Source: Deinococcus aerius
GTDB lineage: Bacteria; Deinococcota; Deinococci; Deinococcales; Deinococcaceae
Direction: 5' to 3'
Length of the DNA: 40,000 nt
Assembly: GCF_002897375.1 (NCBI RefSeq)
Contig: NZ_BFAG01000015.1
Coordinates: 1-40,000, forward strand
The notes beneath the pieces are model-generated. The model was not told the origin of the DNA. It was given only the letters and a program-made list of their open reading frames with translations, and did not search any database. The translations under genes and the position numbers were made by a program. This document shows, piece after piece, positions 17,706 through 29,308 of this stretch. The stretch's first letter is position 1. Every line of letters begins with the position of its first letter.

Positions 17706-18437
17706 TTAGCGGCGGCGCCGCCCCAGCAGGAACCACCCGGCGGCGGCGGCCAGAAAGCCCACGCCCACATAGGTCCAGAGGTTGGGTCCCGAATTGCGCT
17801 GGACCACGGCGCCATTGTTGCCGTAGGTCACGCCGTTCAGCTCGTTGCCGGTGTAGCCCGGCGCGGTGCCGACATTGTTGACGACCACGTCCGGCCCGTC
17901 CAGGGCGTCCGCGACGCTGCTCACGGCGGTGAAGATCAGGGCGTACTTCAGGATGTCGTAGCCGATGCCCCGGCTTTTGTAGTAGCTCTGCGGGTAGGGG
18001 AAGTAGCGGCCCGGCGAGAGCTGGTAGCGGTACTGGCCGCTGGGCGTGGCGCTGTAGGTGATCGCGCTGCGGGGCACGCCCGCGGGCAGCCGCACGTTCT
18101 TCCACCCGTTGAGCTGGGTCGGCGTGATGCGGGCCGCCGCCGCCCGGTTCGCCGCACTCGTCGCGCCGCTGGTCGTGCTGCGCTGCGTGGTACTCGGCGT
18201 GCGCGTGGCGGGAGGGGTCGAGCGTGGGGCCGTGTAGGTATTCCCGGACGGAGTGTTGCGGGGCGGGGTGTATCGCGGGACGGACGGGGCACGGTAGGTG
18301 CTGCCGCTGCCCCGCGGGAGGCTGAACCCACCGGAACTGCGGCTGCCGCCGAAGCCCCCGCCGCTGCGCCGTCCGGCGTCGGCGGCTCCCGCGGCAAGCG
18401 CGAGGGTGGTCAGGAGGAGGGTCACGGAACGTTTCAT
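17706..18437 (-). CDS. Secreted low-complexity protein with a C-terminal membrane anchor
   Basis: From the ATG at 18437 ([21 protein letters not shown]) the protein is 243 residues with a clear signal peptide. Residues 22-115 are rich in Gly, Ser, Arg, Thr and Pro. A more ordered middle part has [20 protein letters not shown] and [14 protein letters not shown]. The end is a hydrophobic helix (about 220-238) followed by GRRRR, which looks like a stop-transfer anchor; no LPxTG or PEP motif precedes it. The protein is probably exported and tethered to the membrane. I do not recognise a family. The longer start at 18485 is less likely, because it pushes the signal peptide inward. Confidence 0.7.
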   Translation of the reverse strand: MKRSVTLLLTTLALAAGAADAGRRSGGGFGGSRSSGGFSLPRGSGSTYRAPSVPRYTPPRNTPSGNTYTAPRSTPPATRTPSTTQRSTTSGATSAANRAAAARITPTQLNGWKNVRLPAGVPRSAITYSATPSGQYRYQLSPGRYFPYPQSYYKSRGIGYDILKYALIFTAVSSVADALDGPDVVVNNVGTAPGYTGNELNGVTYGNNGAVVQRNSGPNLWTYVGVGFLAAAAGWFLLGRRRR

Positions 18438-18556
18438 CCCCTCAGAGTACGGTCCTGGGACCCTGCGAGTTCCCGCCAGGAACACGATTTTCCGGGATGT
18501 GAAGGCGGACCGAAGGCCCGGCTAGACGGGCTGGGCGCCTCCGCTTTCGTCCGCCG

Positions 18557-18562
18557 TAAACT
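18557..18562 (+). promoter_or_regulatory. -10 box of the DAHP synthase leader transcript
   Basis: TAAACT is followed by exactly six bases and the ATG of the leader peptide at 18569, so the transcript would be leaderless and the peptide would be translated from its first base. No good -35 box was found at 17-base spacing. Confidence 0.6.
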
Positions 18563-18568
18563 TCCCCC

Positions 18569-18619
18569 ATGTCCCTCAGCGCCGCGTTTTTTTATTGGTT
18601 CGGTCCATCCCGGGCCTGA
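18569..18619 (+). CDS. Aromatic amino acid leader peptide of the DAHP synthase gene
   Basis: The reading frame is [16 protein letters not shown] followed by TGA. Five consecutive codons (18587-18601) specify Phe, Phe, Tyr, Trp and Phe, so all three products of the pathway are sensed in one run. The frame is too short to be found by ordinary gene callers. It lies 82 bases before the DAHP synthase ATG and just ahead of a terminator-like hairpin, the arrangement of classical transcription attenuators (for example those of trp and pheA operons). A Shine-Dalgarno is absent, but a -10 box six bases upstream fits leaderless translation. The function is inferred from the layout. Confidence 0.75.
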   Translation: MSLSAAFFYWFGPSRA

Positions 18620-18654
18620 CGCCAGCGCTGCCATCCCAGCCGAGAGCCGCCCGG
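18610..18654 (+). promoter_or_regulatory. Candidate antiterminator pairing
   Basis: CCGGGC at 18610-18615, within the last codons of the leader peptide, is complementary to GCCCGG at 18649-18654, which forms the 5' side of the terminator hairpin. A ribosome stalled at the aromatic codons would leave 18610-18615 free to pair and so block the terminator. A ribosome that reached the stop codon would cover it. The pairing is only 6 bp and rests on reading by eye. Confidence 0.45.
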
Positions 18655-18682
18655 AGGAAGCCCACCTCCAGGCGGTTTCTTC
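18646..18682 (+). terminator. Attenuator terminator hairpin before the DAHP synthase gene
   Basis: CCGCC (18647-18651) pairs with GGCGG (18671-18675) and GGAGG (18653-18657) with CCTCC (18665-18669), with a C-A mismatch between the two helices and a 7-base loop. TTTCTT follows at 18676-18681. The hairpin ends 19 bases before the start codon and leaves the Shine-Dalgarno AAAGGAAG (18688-18695) outside it, so it should act on transcription rather than translation. The T-run is imperfect. Confidence 0.65.
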
Positions 18683-18701
18683 ATCCGAAAGGAAGCCCGC
18701 C

Positions 18702-19790
<1,089 letters not shown>

Positions 19791-19793
19791 GTC

Positions 19794-20201
19794 GTGCCGT
19801 CCAGAGAAGTGTGCTGGGACGGGAACAGGAATAGGGCGGTCGTCCTGACCCTCCATGAACTGACGCGCGAGCTGGAGCGCAGTATGGAAGAAGCCAGGGC
19901 GGCCCAGATTCAGATGGACTTCGTGTTGACCGCTGGCGACTGTTCATTGCTGCTTACCGTCGGTGAGGGGGATCGTAGCTTCGTGGCGTTCATGCGGGGT
20001 CCTGTGGAACAAGGAAACGCCCTTTTCGACTACGTTCTTGACGGTCAGGAAGAAGACCCTGCTCATCCGTTTCTCTATGGTGGTAGCTACAGCGAGGTGG
20101 ATTTCAACCGAACAGTTCCCTCTGGGGATGCAATCAAGGCTGTCAGAGAGTTTTTCGAGACGGGCGAAAAGCCGGGTTGGCTTCCTTGGGAGGCTGTATA
20201 G
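19794..20201 (+). CDS. Imm1-like immunity protein without an adjacent toxin
   Basis: The 135-codon frame starts at GTG 19794, with alternatives at GTG 19809 or ATG 19884. It has the pattern of the Imm1 immunity family: a helix ELTRELERSMEEA, beta strands with VGEGDRSFVAFMRG and FLYGGSYSEVDFN, then PSGDAIKAVREFFETGEKPGWLPWE, close to the typical Imm1 ending. These proteins neutralise secreted nucleic-acid deaminase-type toxins of polymorphic toxin systems. No toxin gene is present in the window. The gene is visibly AT-richer than its neighbours, suggesting horizontal arrival. It starts three bases after the DAHP synthase stop, so it may be read through from that promoter. Confidence 0.6.
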   Translation: MPSREVCWDGNRNRAVVLTLHELTRELERSMEEARAAQIQMDFVLTAGDCSLLLTVGEGDRSFVAFMRGPVEQGNALFDYVLDGQEEDPAHPFLYGGSYSEVDFNRTVPSGDAIKAVREFFETGEKPGWLPWEAV

Positions 20202-20326
20202 CTGGGCGCCGTGTTGCCGCCCTCCATCGCCGGGAGAGGCCCCTTGTGCTGCTCGCCGCCCAATCCCCACCCAACCTTCACGTTTCCCCACGTTCCGGCG
20301 CAGATACCTGCGGCAGACTGTTCTCC

Positions 20327-20813
20327 ATGCGGCTGGTCGTGATGGGCGTGGAGGCGAGCGGGAAGAGCACGGTGGGCCGGGAGGTGGCGGCCCTGACCGG
20401 CTGGCCGTTTCTCGACGGCGACGACTTTCACTCCGGTGAGGCGCGGGAGAAGATGACTCATGGGCAGGCGCTCACCGACGCCGACCGTGCCCCCTGGCTC
20501 GCCCGGCTGCGCGCGGAGCTGGAGGCCAGGCCCGACGCCGTCCTCGCCTGCTCGGCCCTGCGGCGCGTCTACCGGAACACGTTGCGGGCGGAAGGCACGC
20601 ATTTCCTCTTCCTGAACGTCCCCGAGGGGCTGCTGCGCGAGCGTGTCGCGGCCCGCACCGGGCACTATGCCGGAGCCGCCCTCCTGCCGTCGCAACTCGC
20701 CACGCTCGAACCTCCTGCCCCCGATGAGCCGGACGTGGTGACGCTCGACGTGACCGCCGCCGACACGCCCGCTGGCCTCGCCCGCCGCGCCCTCTCCGCC
20801 CTGGGAGTGGCCC

Positions 20814-20821
<8 letters not shown>
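20327..20821 (+). CDS. gntK: Gluconokinase
   Basis: From the ATG at 20327 the protein is 164 residues and begins [17 protein letters not shown], with the Walker A loop GVEASGKST at 7-15. The gluconokinase elements are [16 protein letters not shown] (about 28-43), [13 protein letters not shown] and the RTGHY lid (about 110-114). It phosphorylates gluconate to 6-phosphogluconate, feeding the pentose phosphate or Entner-Doudoroff route. An in-frame extension from 20177 overlaps the Imm1-like gene and is rejected. The gene overlaps the DUF2256 gene by eight bases, so the two are probably co-transcribed with uvsE. Confidence 0.9.
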
Positions 20822-21958
<1,137 letters not shown>

Positions 21959-22132
21959 AGCCCTCTGTCTCCGCTGGATAAGGTGTGTCTTCGAACCTCG
22001 GGGATGCGAACCGGACCTGAGCCTCTAATGGCGTGGTTTCAAGCATCGCTGTCCGCTCAACCCCGACCTCGCGCCGTGAAGCGGGAAGGCTGTGGTCACG
22101 CTCTTCCGCCCACGCTCCTCTCCGCGCCGCGC

Positions 22133-22138
22133 TACCCT
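22133..22138 (+). promoter_or_regulatory. Leaderless -10 box for the exonuclease gene
   Basis: TACCCT is followed by six bases and the GTG at 22145, and this placement is what supports the start choice. No Shine-Dalgarno lies in the gap. Confidence 0.55.
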
Positions 22139-22144
22139 GCCCGT

Positions 22145-22687
22145 GTGAACGTCGTCGTGTTCGACCTGGAGACCACCGGCCTGTCGCCCGAGCGGGACGC
22201 CATCGTGGAGATCGGCGCGCTGCGTGTGCGGGACGGGCGGGTCGCCGAGTCCGAACGCTTCGAGACCCTGGTGAGGCCGCTGAGCGCCGGGGGCGAACTG
22301 CTGCGGATTCCCTGGCACGCCCAGCGCGTCCACGGCATCAGCGACGACATGGTGCGGGGCGCTCCCCACCTCGCCGACGTGTTGCCGGAATTCCTCGACT
22401 TCGTGGGGGACTCGCCCGTCGTGGCGCACAACATCAGTTTCGACAGTCGCTTCATGCGCGAGGCGGCCCGGCGGCATGGCCTGGTCTGGGCTCCACCCGC
22501 CGAATACTGCACCATGCAGCTCTCGCGCCGCGCCTTTCCGCGCGAGCGCTCACACAACCTCGACGTGCTCGCCGGGCGCCTCGACCTCGCCTTCGCGCGG
22601 GGCGGGCGCCACCGCTCCTTCGGCGACGCCCAGGTGACCGCCGAAGCCTTCGTCCGCCTGATGGAACGGCTGAAGGTGGGGGTGTAG
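22145..22687 (+). CDS. DEDDh 3'-5' exonuclease, DNA polymerase III epsilon-like
   Basis: The 180-residue protein has the three exonuclease motifs of the DnaQ-like DEDDh superfamily: FDLETTGL (D7 and E9), [13 protein letters not shown] at about 95-107 and [12 protein letters not shown] at about 158-169 (His and Asp). These catalyse two-metal removal of 3' nucleotides from DNA or RNA. The protein is shorter than PolC-linked forms and lacks any clear extra domain, so it could be a stand-alone exonuclease, an oligoribonuclease-like enzyme or a proofreading subunit. The GTG at 22145 is supported by the -10 box just upstream. It stands apart from uvsE by 186 bases. Confidence 0.88.
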   Translation: MNVVVFDLETTGLSPERDAIVEIGALRVRDGRVAESERFETLVRPLSAGGELLRIPWHAQRVHGISDDMVRGAPHLADVLPEFLDFVGDSPVVAHNISFDSRFMREAARRHGLVWAPPAEYCTMQLSRRAFPRERSHNLDVLAGRLDLAFARGGRHRSFGDAQVTAEAFVRLMERLKVGV

Positions 22688-22925
22688 GGGAGTAAAGCCC
22701 CCTCCTCATTGGGGGACAACATCAAGTGCTTGCAAACAAGCGCGTTCCTCAGTGATAAAACTCCTCCCCCTCAAGGGGGAGGCTGGGACTCGTAGAGCTG
22801 CTTGCAGGGGGGTGAACGCGAATGCCCTGCGGGGCGGCCAGAAGCGAAGGCATCTTGCCAGTCGTGGAGCCGGTCACACGCCCCCTCACCCGGGCCCTCT
22901 CCCGCAAGGGGAGGGGAGAATCGTC
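22688..22925. repeat. Intergenic repeat region between the exonuclease and glycosidase genes
   Basis: The 238 bases hold a B-type copy at 22761-22826 (CCTCCCCCTCAAGGGGGAGG hairpin, then GTAGAGCTG and AGGGGGGTGAACG) and an A-type copy at 22894-22916 (CCCTCTCCC/GGGGAGGGG). CCCCCTCCTCATTGGGGG at 22699-22716 is a further small hairpin. No gene is visible. The genes on either side converge, so the hairpins may also terminate transcription. Confidence 0.65.
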
Positions 22926-24794
22926 TTACTTCCGCGCGCCCACGCCCTTGGGCACAAACACAATGGCATTGGGCACCGGGCGGCTCCAGACGGTATTCAG
23001 GTAGCCGCCCAGCCCGGCGTACCCGCCCGCGACGTAGGCGGTGGCGCTGCTGCCGCTGTCCAGCCGCACGGCGTCGCGCACCCCGGCGGCGGCCAGGGCG
23101 GCGGCGAAGGCCTCGGGCGTGCCCTGCTCCAGGTAGGCGATGGTGGGCTGGCCCTCCAGCACCCCGAAGGCGACCTGCCGGGTGGGGCGCCAGATGTTGG
23201 TGCCCGTGTCGAAGACCTCGCGGGTGGGGTTGATGACGACCCGCCCACCCTGCACGAGCAGCGGCCCGGCGCTCAGGGCGTCCTGCGCCGATTCCCAGGG
23301 GGCGTCCTGCGCCTGCCAGTTCAGCGCGGCGCGCAGCGGCTGCCCCGCCGCGCGCGGCAGCGCCGGAAAGCGGGCCGGATCGAAGGTGAGGGCCAGCGTC
23401 CCGGCGGGCGGCACGGCGCGGCCCGTGACCACCCGGCTCACCGTTCCCGCCCCGGGCGTGAGGAGCAGCGTGGTCAGCCCGTCCGCGCCGACGGCAGTGC
23501 GCCCATCCCCCACGAAGGCGGTCAGCAGGTCCGGCCTCACCTTCGACCCGACCGTGTTCACGGTGACGCTGCCGAAGGGGCCGCTGAGGACGTAGCGGGG
23601 CCGGGGGTAGCCGAACAGGGCGCCTCCCTGCGCGGTGAAGCCGACCGTGGCGCGCTTTTCCAGGCTGGGTGCCACCATCAGGCCGCCGACCGCCACGAGG
23701 TCCACCGGCAGGCTGCTCGCCGTGTCGAAGTACCCGCCGTTCACACCGGCAACGCCCCCCGCGCTCCTCACCAGGCTGGCAACGTCCCGCGCGGCGCCCA
23801 GCGGTGCGGTGACTACCCGGGGCTGGAACCGGTCCGGGTCGAAGCTCAGCAGGTGCAGGGTGCCCCGCACCCGGTAGGTCACCCCCTCGGGCAGCCCCTC
23901 GGGGTCGATGGGGGGCGGAACGTGGGTGTCCAGGTGCGTGGTCGTGTCGATCACCACCCGGTAGGGGTCGTCCAGGGTGAAGATTTCGCTCGTGCCGCCC
24001 CCGGTTTTCAGGCGCACGGTGGTCTGGGGAGAGGGCTGGGTGCCCGGCTCGATGCTCAGGGTGTCCCCGCTCGGCAGCGTCTGAGCGGAGGCGCTCGCGC
24101 TCACGCCGGGGAGCAGGATGCTCAGGCCCGCCGCCTCGCGCACGACCTGGTGCGGGGCCGCCGCGCTGAGTTCCAGCACCACACGCTGCACCTCCACCGT
24201 GCGGTGCAGGGTGCGGCTGACGCGCACAGTGTCCAGGTGGGCCGAGGTCGCGGGGGGCGTGGCAGGGGGCATGACCGGTGCGGGAGGAGGGGGAGGTGTT
24301 GTCGGTCGGGCCGGGGCGGGCGTGGGGGGCGGGGGAGCCGGAACGGCCGCGGTGGCCCCCTCGTCGGGTGAGGGGGGCAGCGTCGCGGTGGGCACCACCT
24401 TGGGGGCGGCGAAGTCGAGGAGATCGGGGGCGTCGGCGATCACCGTCACGCCCAGGGTCCGCACCGCCGCGAGGGGGACGTACAGGCTCCCACCCACGAG
24501 TTGCGGCACCGCCAGCTTCGGCGTGGCCGGAAGAGTGAAGCCCACCGCGCGCCAGCCGCGCTCAGGCGAGAAGCGCAGCTCGCGGGCGCCGTACAGCAAC
24601 CGCACGTCCCCCGGATCGTTGCGGACGGTGACCCCGATTCGGGGCAGCGTCCATACCGCCAGCATCTCGCTGCCGCCCAGCATCCGCGACTCCACCGCCG
24701 AGGCCTGCACCACGCCCCCAATCGCCACCGGACGCGCGCCCGCCGCCGCCACCAGCGCCAGCGCCGCCGTCCACATCAGCCTTCTGAACGTCAC
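22926..24794 (-). CDS. Exported phosphodiester glycosidase (NAGPA-like) protein
   Basis: The 622-residue protein has a signal peptide ([20 protein letters not shown]), an N-terminal region with [14 protein letters not shown] that resembles a stalk or copper amine oxidase N-like domain, a Pro-rich linker at about 140-180, and a beta-rich AMIN-like region with [15 protein letters not shown]. The C-terminal half contains [19 protein letters not shown] and the [10 protein letters not shown] ending of the phosphodiester glycosidase (PF09992) family. These enzymes remove sugar from phosphodiester-linked envelope or polysaccharide substrates, though the exact substrate is unknown. It is a single gene, divergent from mglB. 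Confidence 0.82.
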   Translation of the reverse strand: MTFRRLMWTAALALVAAAGARPVAIGGVVQASAVESRMLGGSEMLAVWTLPRIGVTVRNDPGDVRLLYGARELRFSPERGWRAVGFTLPATPKLAVPQLVGGSLYVPLAAVRTLGVTVIADAPDLLDFAAPKVVPTATLPPSPDEGATAAVPAPPPPTPAPARPTTPPPPPAPVMPPATPPATSAHLDTVRVSRTLHRTVEVQRVVLELSAAAPHQVVREAAGLSILLPGVSASASAQTLPSGDTLSIEPGTQPSPQTTVRLKTGGGTSEIFTLDDPYRVVIDTTTHLDTHVPPPIDPEGLPEGVTYRVRGTLHLLSFDPDRFQPRVVTAPLGAARDVASLVRSAGGVAGVNGGYFDTASSLPVDLVAVGGLMVAPSLEKRATVGFTAQGGALFGYPRPRYVLSGPFGSVTVNTVGSKVRPDLLTAFVGDGRTAVGADGLTTLLLTPGAGTVSRVVTGRAVPPAGTLALTFDPARFPALPRAAGQPLRAALNWQAQDAPWESAQDALSAGPLLVQGGRVVINPTREVFDTGTNIWRPTRQVAFGVLEGQPTIAYLEQGTPEAFAAALAAAGVRDAVRLDSGSSATAYVAGGYAGLGGYLNTVWSRPVPNAIVFVPKGVGARK

Positions 24795-24883
24795 GGGCGG
24801 GAGTTTACCCTGTGGCCGGGGCGGGGCGGGTGAGCGCCTGCCCGGCTTTCCCGCCTGTCAGATTGGCGTATGAAACTCACTCC

Positions 24884-24889
24884 TATACT
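24884..24889 (+). promoter_or_regulatory. -10 box for mglBA
   Basis: TATACT ends nine bases before the ATG at 24899. A TTGGCG at 24863-24868 is a weak -35 candidate with a 15-base spacer. There is no Shine-Dalgarno. Confidence 0.45.
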
Positions 24890-24898
24890 TCCGGGGAC

Positions 24899-25384
24899 AT
24901 GATTGAACCCTCCCTCGCCCTCTACGGTGACGCCTTTGACCGGGTGGACCACCATCTGGAGGAGCTGCTGACGGCCACCGGCGTCCGGTACTGCCTGCTG
25001 GTGGACCGCAAGGGCTTCGTGCTCTCGCACAAGGAAGCCCTCTGGGCGCCGCGCCCCCCGGCCCTCGACAGCGTCGCCACCCTCGTCGCCTCCAACGCCG
25101 CCGCGACCGCCGCCCTGGCGAACATGCTGGGCGAGCGCACCTTCAGCGAGCAGATCCACCAGGGCGAGCAGGGCACCCTGTACGTGGAATCGGTGGGCGA
25201 CTCGGCCCTGCTGACGCTGATCTTCGACATCACCGTGCCGCTGGGCCGCGTGAAGGTCCACACCAAGAAGACGATTGCGCAGGTCGCGGCGATCCTGGAA
25301 GGGCTCAAGGACGTGCCGCCCGTGCAGTTCAGCGAGGACTTCTCCAAGGGCGCCACCGCCCTGCTCGACGACCTGCTCGGCTGA
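24899..25384 (+). CDS. mglB: MglB-type roadblock GTPase-activating protein
   Basis: From the ATG at 24899 the protein is 161 residues and carries a Roadblock/LC7 fold: [56 protein letters not shown] and [22 protein letters not shown]. In Myxococcus and Thermus, MglB is the GAP for MglA and sets cell or motility polarity. An in-frame start from 24812 lacks any basis. It is followed after 24 bases by mglA, the usual pairing. Confidence 0.93.
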   Translation: MIEPSLALYGDAFDRVDHHLEELLTATGVRYCLLVDRKGFVLSHKEALWAPRPPALDSVATLVASNAAATAALANMLGERTFSEQIHQGEQGTLYVESVGDSALLTLIFDITVPLGRVKVHTKKTIAQVAAILEGLKDVPPVQFSEDFSKGATALLDDLLG

Positions 25385-25408
25385 GGGCCGGGCGACGGAG
25401 GAACGCAC

Positions 25409-25999
<591 letters not shown>

Positions 26000-26011
26000 C
26001 AGGATAAGAGG

Positions 26012-26048
26012 AGGCCCCGGGGTAGAGTTCCGGGGCCTTCCTGTTTTT
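26012..26048 (+). terminator. Rho-independent terminator after mglA
   Basis: AGGCCCCGG at 26012-26020 pairs perfectly with CCGGGGCCT at 26030-26038 around a 9-base loop, followed by TCCTGTTTTT. It also sits just beyond the end of the opposite-strand acidic-protein gene. Confidence 0.85.
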
Positions 26049-26056
26049 GCCCGCGT

Positions 26057-26707
26057 TTACGAGCCGGACTCCTCCTCCGTGCCCGGCAGCGGGTGGGTGC
26101 GGGGCGGGCCGCCGTCAACGCTGCCCAGGCCGCCCACACGGGGACCCTTGATTTCGCCGCCCACATCGATACCGGGGTCAGCCAGGCGGGTGGTGCCCTC
26201 CGGGTTGTCGGGGGTGATCACGCTGAAGTCCGAGAAACTGCCCGGCGTGCCGTCGTCGAAGCTGGGCTCGTCGTTCACGTTGTTGGGCACGAAGTCGTCG
26301 CCGTAGGCCACCGCGTTGTCGAGCATCTCGGAGCGGATGGAGGGGTCGATGCCGTCATCAAAGGTCATGCCCGCGCCCGCCAGCGCGTCGTTCCCGCCGC
26401 TGGCCTGCCGCCCGCCCGTCACGTCCCCGGACACCGGGAAGTCGGCCTCCGTCTCGGCCACGTCGCGGATGAGGTCGGCATTGGACTGGGCGTCCTGGTT
26501 GGCCGGGTTGCCGTCGCCGGGCAGCGTGTAGTCCATCGTCCCCGCGCCCGTCACGCTCTCGCCGCCGACAGGGTGAAGTTCGGCGTCGCTGGGCTCCCGG
26601 TCGTCCCGTTCCAGGTCTTCCCCGGTGGCCGTCCGGTCTTCCTCCAGGGGGGTGTTCAGCTCGGGGTCGATGTCCGTGGTGGGGTCTTTGCCTGTGGGGT
26701 CGGTCAT
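26057..26707 (-). CDS. Acidic, probably disordered hypothetical protein
   Basis: From the ATG at 26707 (MTDPTGKDPTTDIDPELN) the protein is 216 residues, very rich in Asp, Glu, Gly, Pro and Asn, with no cysteine, no signal peptide and no membrane segment. A strong Shine-Dalgarno (CAGGAGGAGC on the minus strand) supports the start; the longer frame to 27421 covers the Gfh1 gene and is rejected. I do not recognise a family. The composition fits an intrinsically disordered protein of the hydrophilic stress type, but no known repeat, such as a LEA motif, is seen. It is divergent from the Gfh1-like gene. Confidence 0.72.
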   Translation of the reverse strand: MTDPTGKDPTTDIDPELNTPLEEDRTATGEDLERDDREPSDAELHPVGGESVTGAGTMDYTLPGDGNPANQDAQSNADLIRDVAETEADFPVSGDVTGGRQASGGNDALAGAGMTFDDGIDPSIRSEMLDNAVAYGDDFVPNNVNDEPSFDDGTPGSFSDFSVITPDNPEGTTRLADPGIDVGGEIKGPRVGGLGSVDGGPPRTHPLPGTEEESGS

Positions 26708-26914
26708 GGTGCTCCTCCTGGGACCCGCTCCCTGTCTGCCGAGCGTGGCCGTTTGCCCCGAATTACAGCGTAGGGTCCTCACCCCCACGGTGAGGAATTG
26801 GGAAACGGACGTTGGCGCATCTGTCCTTAAGGTGCCTGTCACCGCCCCGCGGGTTTCGCTCCCTACAGTGGGGGGCCTGACGGGGGAAGCGTCCCCCGCA
26901 CTCAGGAGGAGCCC
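26708..26914. promoter_or_regulatory. Divergent control region between the acidic protein and the Gfh1-like gene
   Basis: This 207-base gap carries AGGAGG (26904-26909) as the Shine-Dalgarno of the Gfh1-like gene and the minus-strand Shine-Dalgarno of the acidic protein near 26718. Nothing else could be assigned with confidence. Confidence 0.35.
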
Positions 26915-27391
26915 ATGGCAGAGGAAGTGCAGATGACGGCGGAGGGCTACCAGCGCCTTCAGGAGACGCTGGACAAGGAACGGCAGCGGCGCGAGGACGC
27001 CATCGCCCAGATCGCCGCCACCCGCGACGAGGCGATGGACCTGGAGGACCGCAACCTGGAGACGGCCCAGATCGACCTCCCCAGCATGGAGGCCCGCATC
27101 CTGGAGCTGGAGGACGTGCTGGCCCGCGCGGTGATCGTGGAGGCGGCGCCCGAGCAGGCCGGAAGGGTGGCCCTGGGCTCCCTGGTGACCCTGCACGACG
27201 AGGAGCATGACCGCGACCTCCAGGTTCGCCTCGTGAGCGCCGTCGAGGTGGATGCGCTCGCGGAGGGCGCCACCCAGGTCAGCGAGGACAGCCCGGTCGG
27301 CCAGGCATTGCTGGGGCGCGGGGTGGGGGAGACCTTCGAGGTGGACCTGGGTTCCCGACAGGCCCGCTACACCGTGAAAAGCGTCGGCTGA
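26915..27391 (+). CDS. Gre-family RNA polymerase secondary-channel factor, Gfh1-like
   Basis: The 158-residue protein has an N-terminal antiparallel coiled coil (about 8-74, starting [19 protein letters not shown]) and a C-terminal FKBP-like domain ending [19 protein letters not shown], the same architecture and length as GreA. The coiled-coil tip reads [10 protein letters not shown] (D42, E44, D45), different from the GreA DLSENAEY tip and from the four-Asp tip of Thermus Gfh1. Deinococcus is known to encode Gfh1-type proteins that enter the polymerase secondary channel and control pausing in a metal-dependent way. I favour a Gfh1 homologue over GreA, but the tip makes this uncertain. It has a strong Shine-Dalgarno. 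Confidence 0.82.
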   Translation: MAEEVQMTAEGYQRLQETLDKERQRREDAIAQIAATRDEAMDLEDRNLETAQIDLPSMEARILELEDVLARAVIVEAAPEQAGRVALGSLVTLHDEEHDRDLQVRLVSAVEVDALAEGATQVSEDSPVGQALLGRGVGETFEVDLGSRQARYTVKSVG

Positions 27392-27424
27392 GGACGAGCA
27401 GGAAAAGTGCGGCGGAAGCAAAAA

Positions 27425-27454
27425 GCGGAGGCCAATGCCTCCGCTGACTTTTTA
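27425..27454. terminator. Bidirectional terminator between the Gfh1-like gene and the ABC permease
   Basis: AGCGGAGGC at 27425-27433 pairs perfectly with GCCTCCGCT at 27438-27446 around CAAT. GACTTTTT follows on the plus side, and AAAAAG precedes it, giving a U-run on the opposite strand too. Confidence 0.88.
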
Positions 27455-27458
27455 CGCC

Positions 27459-28232
<774 letters not shown>

Positions 28233-28272
28233 GGCGCTCCTCCAGAGGAAAGACGAAGAGGAAACGTATCCA

Positions 28273-29211
28273 TCAGGCTTGCTCCACGCGCTCGCGGTAG
28301 TACTCGTACAGGTCGAAGTGGTCGGGTCCGGCCTCGAACACGCGCACTCCGTGCGTGGTCAGGGCCGTCAGGGCGGCGGGCACGGCGTCCTCGCCCGTAA
28401 GGTGGGCGACGACGAAGGGGGCGCGGGGGCTGACCTGCCGTACGAAGGGCCGCCCCTCCAGGGTCCGGGCCGCCGTGTGCGGGTCGTCCACCCGGAAGCG
28501 GAAGGCCGTCTGGCGGGCGCGCAGGTCCACCGTGTCCACCAACCGCCCGCCCGCCAGGATGCCGACCCGGTGCGCGTAGGTGGCGATCTCGCGCAGGTGG
28601 TGGGTGCTGAGCAGCGCCGCGCACCCCTGGGCGGCCAGGTCGGTCACGATGCGGTGGATCAGGCCGATGCCCAGCGCGTCCATGCCGCTCGTCGGCTCGT
28701 CGAGGATCAGGACGCGGGGATTGGCCAGGATCGCGCTCGCCACCCCCAGCCGCTGCCGCTGCCCGAGCGAGAAGGTGCCTACCCGGCGATCCGCCATGCG
28801 GGTGAGTTCCAGCAGCGCGAGCACCTCGCGGATGCGGTCGCGGCTCACCCTCCGCCCGCCCGGCACCATCGCGGCGAGGTTGGCGTGAAGCTGGAGGTTC
28901 TGCGTGGCGGTGAACTGCGGGTAGAACTTGGCGGGGGCCTCCACCACCGCGCCCAGGTACGCCCGCGCCCGCGAGCCGTCCTCGTGGACATCGTGGTCCA
29001 GCAGCCGCACCTCCCCCTCGGTGGGAAAGGCGAGGCCCGTGACGGTGCGGATCAGGGTGGTCTTGCCCGCGCCGTTGGGGCCGGTCAGGGCGTAGATTTC
29101 CCCGGGCTCCACGCTGAGATTCACGTCGTGCAGCACGGGCTGTGACCCGTACTTCTTGTGCAGGCCGCGCACCGTCAGGGCGGGGGCCGAGGGGGGAGCG
29201 GGCGTGGTCAC
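28273..29211 (-). CDS. ABC transporter ATP-binding protein
   Basis: From the GTG at 29211 the protein is 312 residues. It has Walker [10 protein letters not shown] (about 44-52), Q-loop region, signature [10 protein letters not shown] (about 147-156), Walker [13 protein letters not shown] (about 166-177) and the switch His in STHHLRE. The SLGQR signature and a C-terminal domain (about 220-310) are typical of the BcrA/DrrA-type exporter ATPases. It drives the adjacent ABC-2 permease. The 97 bases between this start and the next gene probably contain the promoter. Confidence 0.9.
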   Translation of the reverse strand: MTTPAPPSAPALTVRGLHKKYGSQPVLHDVNLSVEPGEIYALTGPNGAGKTTLIRTVTGLAFPTEGEVRLLDHDVHEDGSRARAYLGAVVEAPAKFYPQFTATQNLQLHANLAAMVPGGRRVSRDRIREVLALLELTRMADRRVGTFSLGQRQRLGVASAILANPRVLILDEPTSGMDALGIGLIHRIVTDLAAQGCAALLSTHHLREIATYAHRVGILAGGRLVDTVDLRARQTAFRFRVDDPHTAARTLEGRPFVRQVSPRAPFVVAHLTGEDAVPAALTALTTHGVRVFEAGPDHFDLYEYYRERVEQA

Positions 29212-29308
29212 CCGCCCAGCCTGAAGGAGTACCCTTCACCGCGTTCTTACAGACGAGGGGGGAGAAGGGCGCGCTGCCCTCCTCCTCCCTGGAAGCCTCC
29301 TGCCGGGT

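Noticed and set aside
17661..18701. N-terminal extension of the DAHP synthase frame
   Set aside because: It overlaps the opposite-strand secreted-protein gene and bypasses the strong Shine-Dalgarno at 18688-18695.
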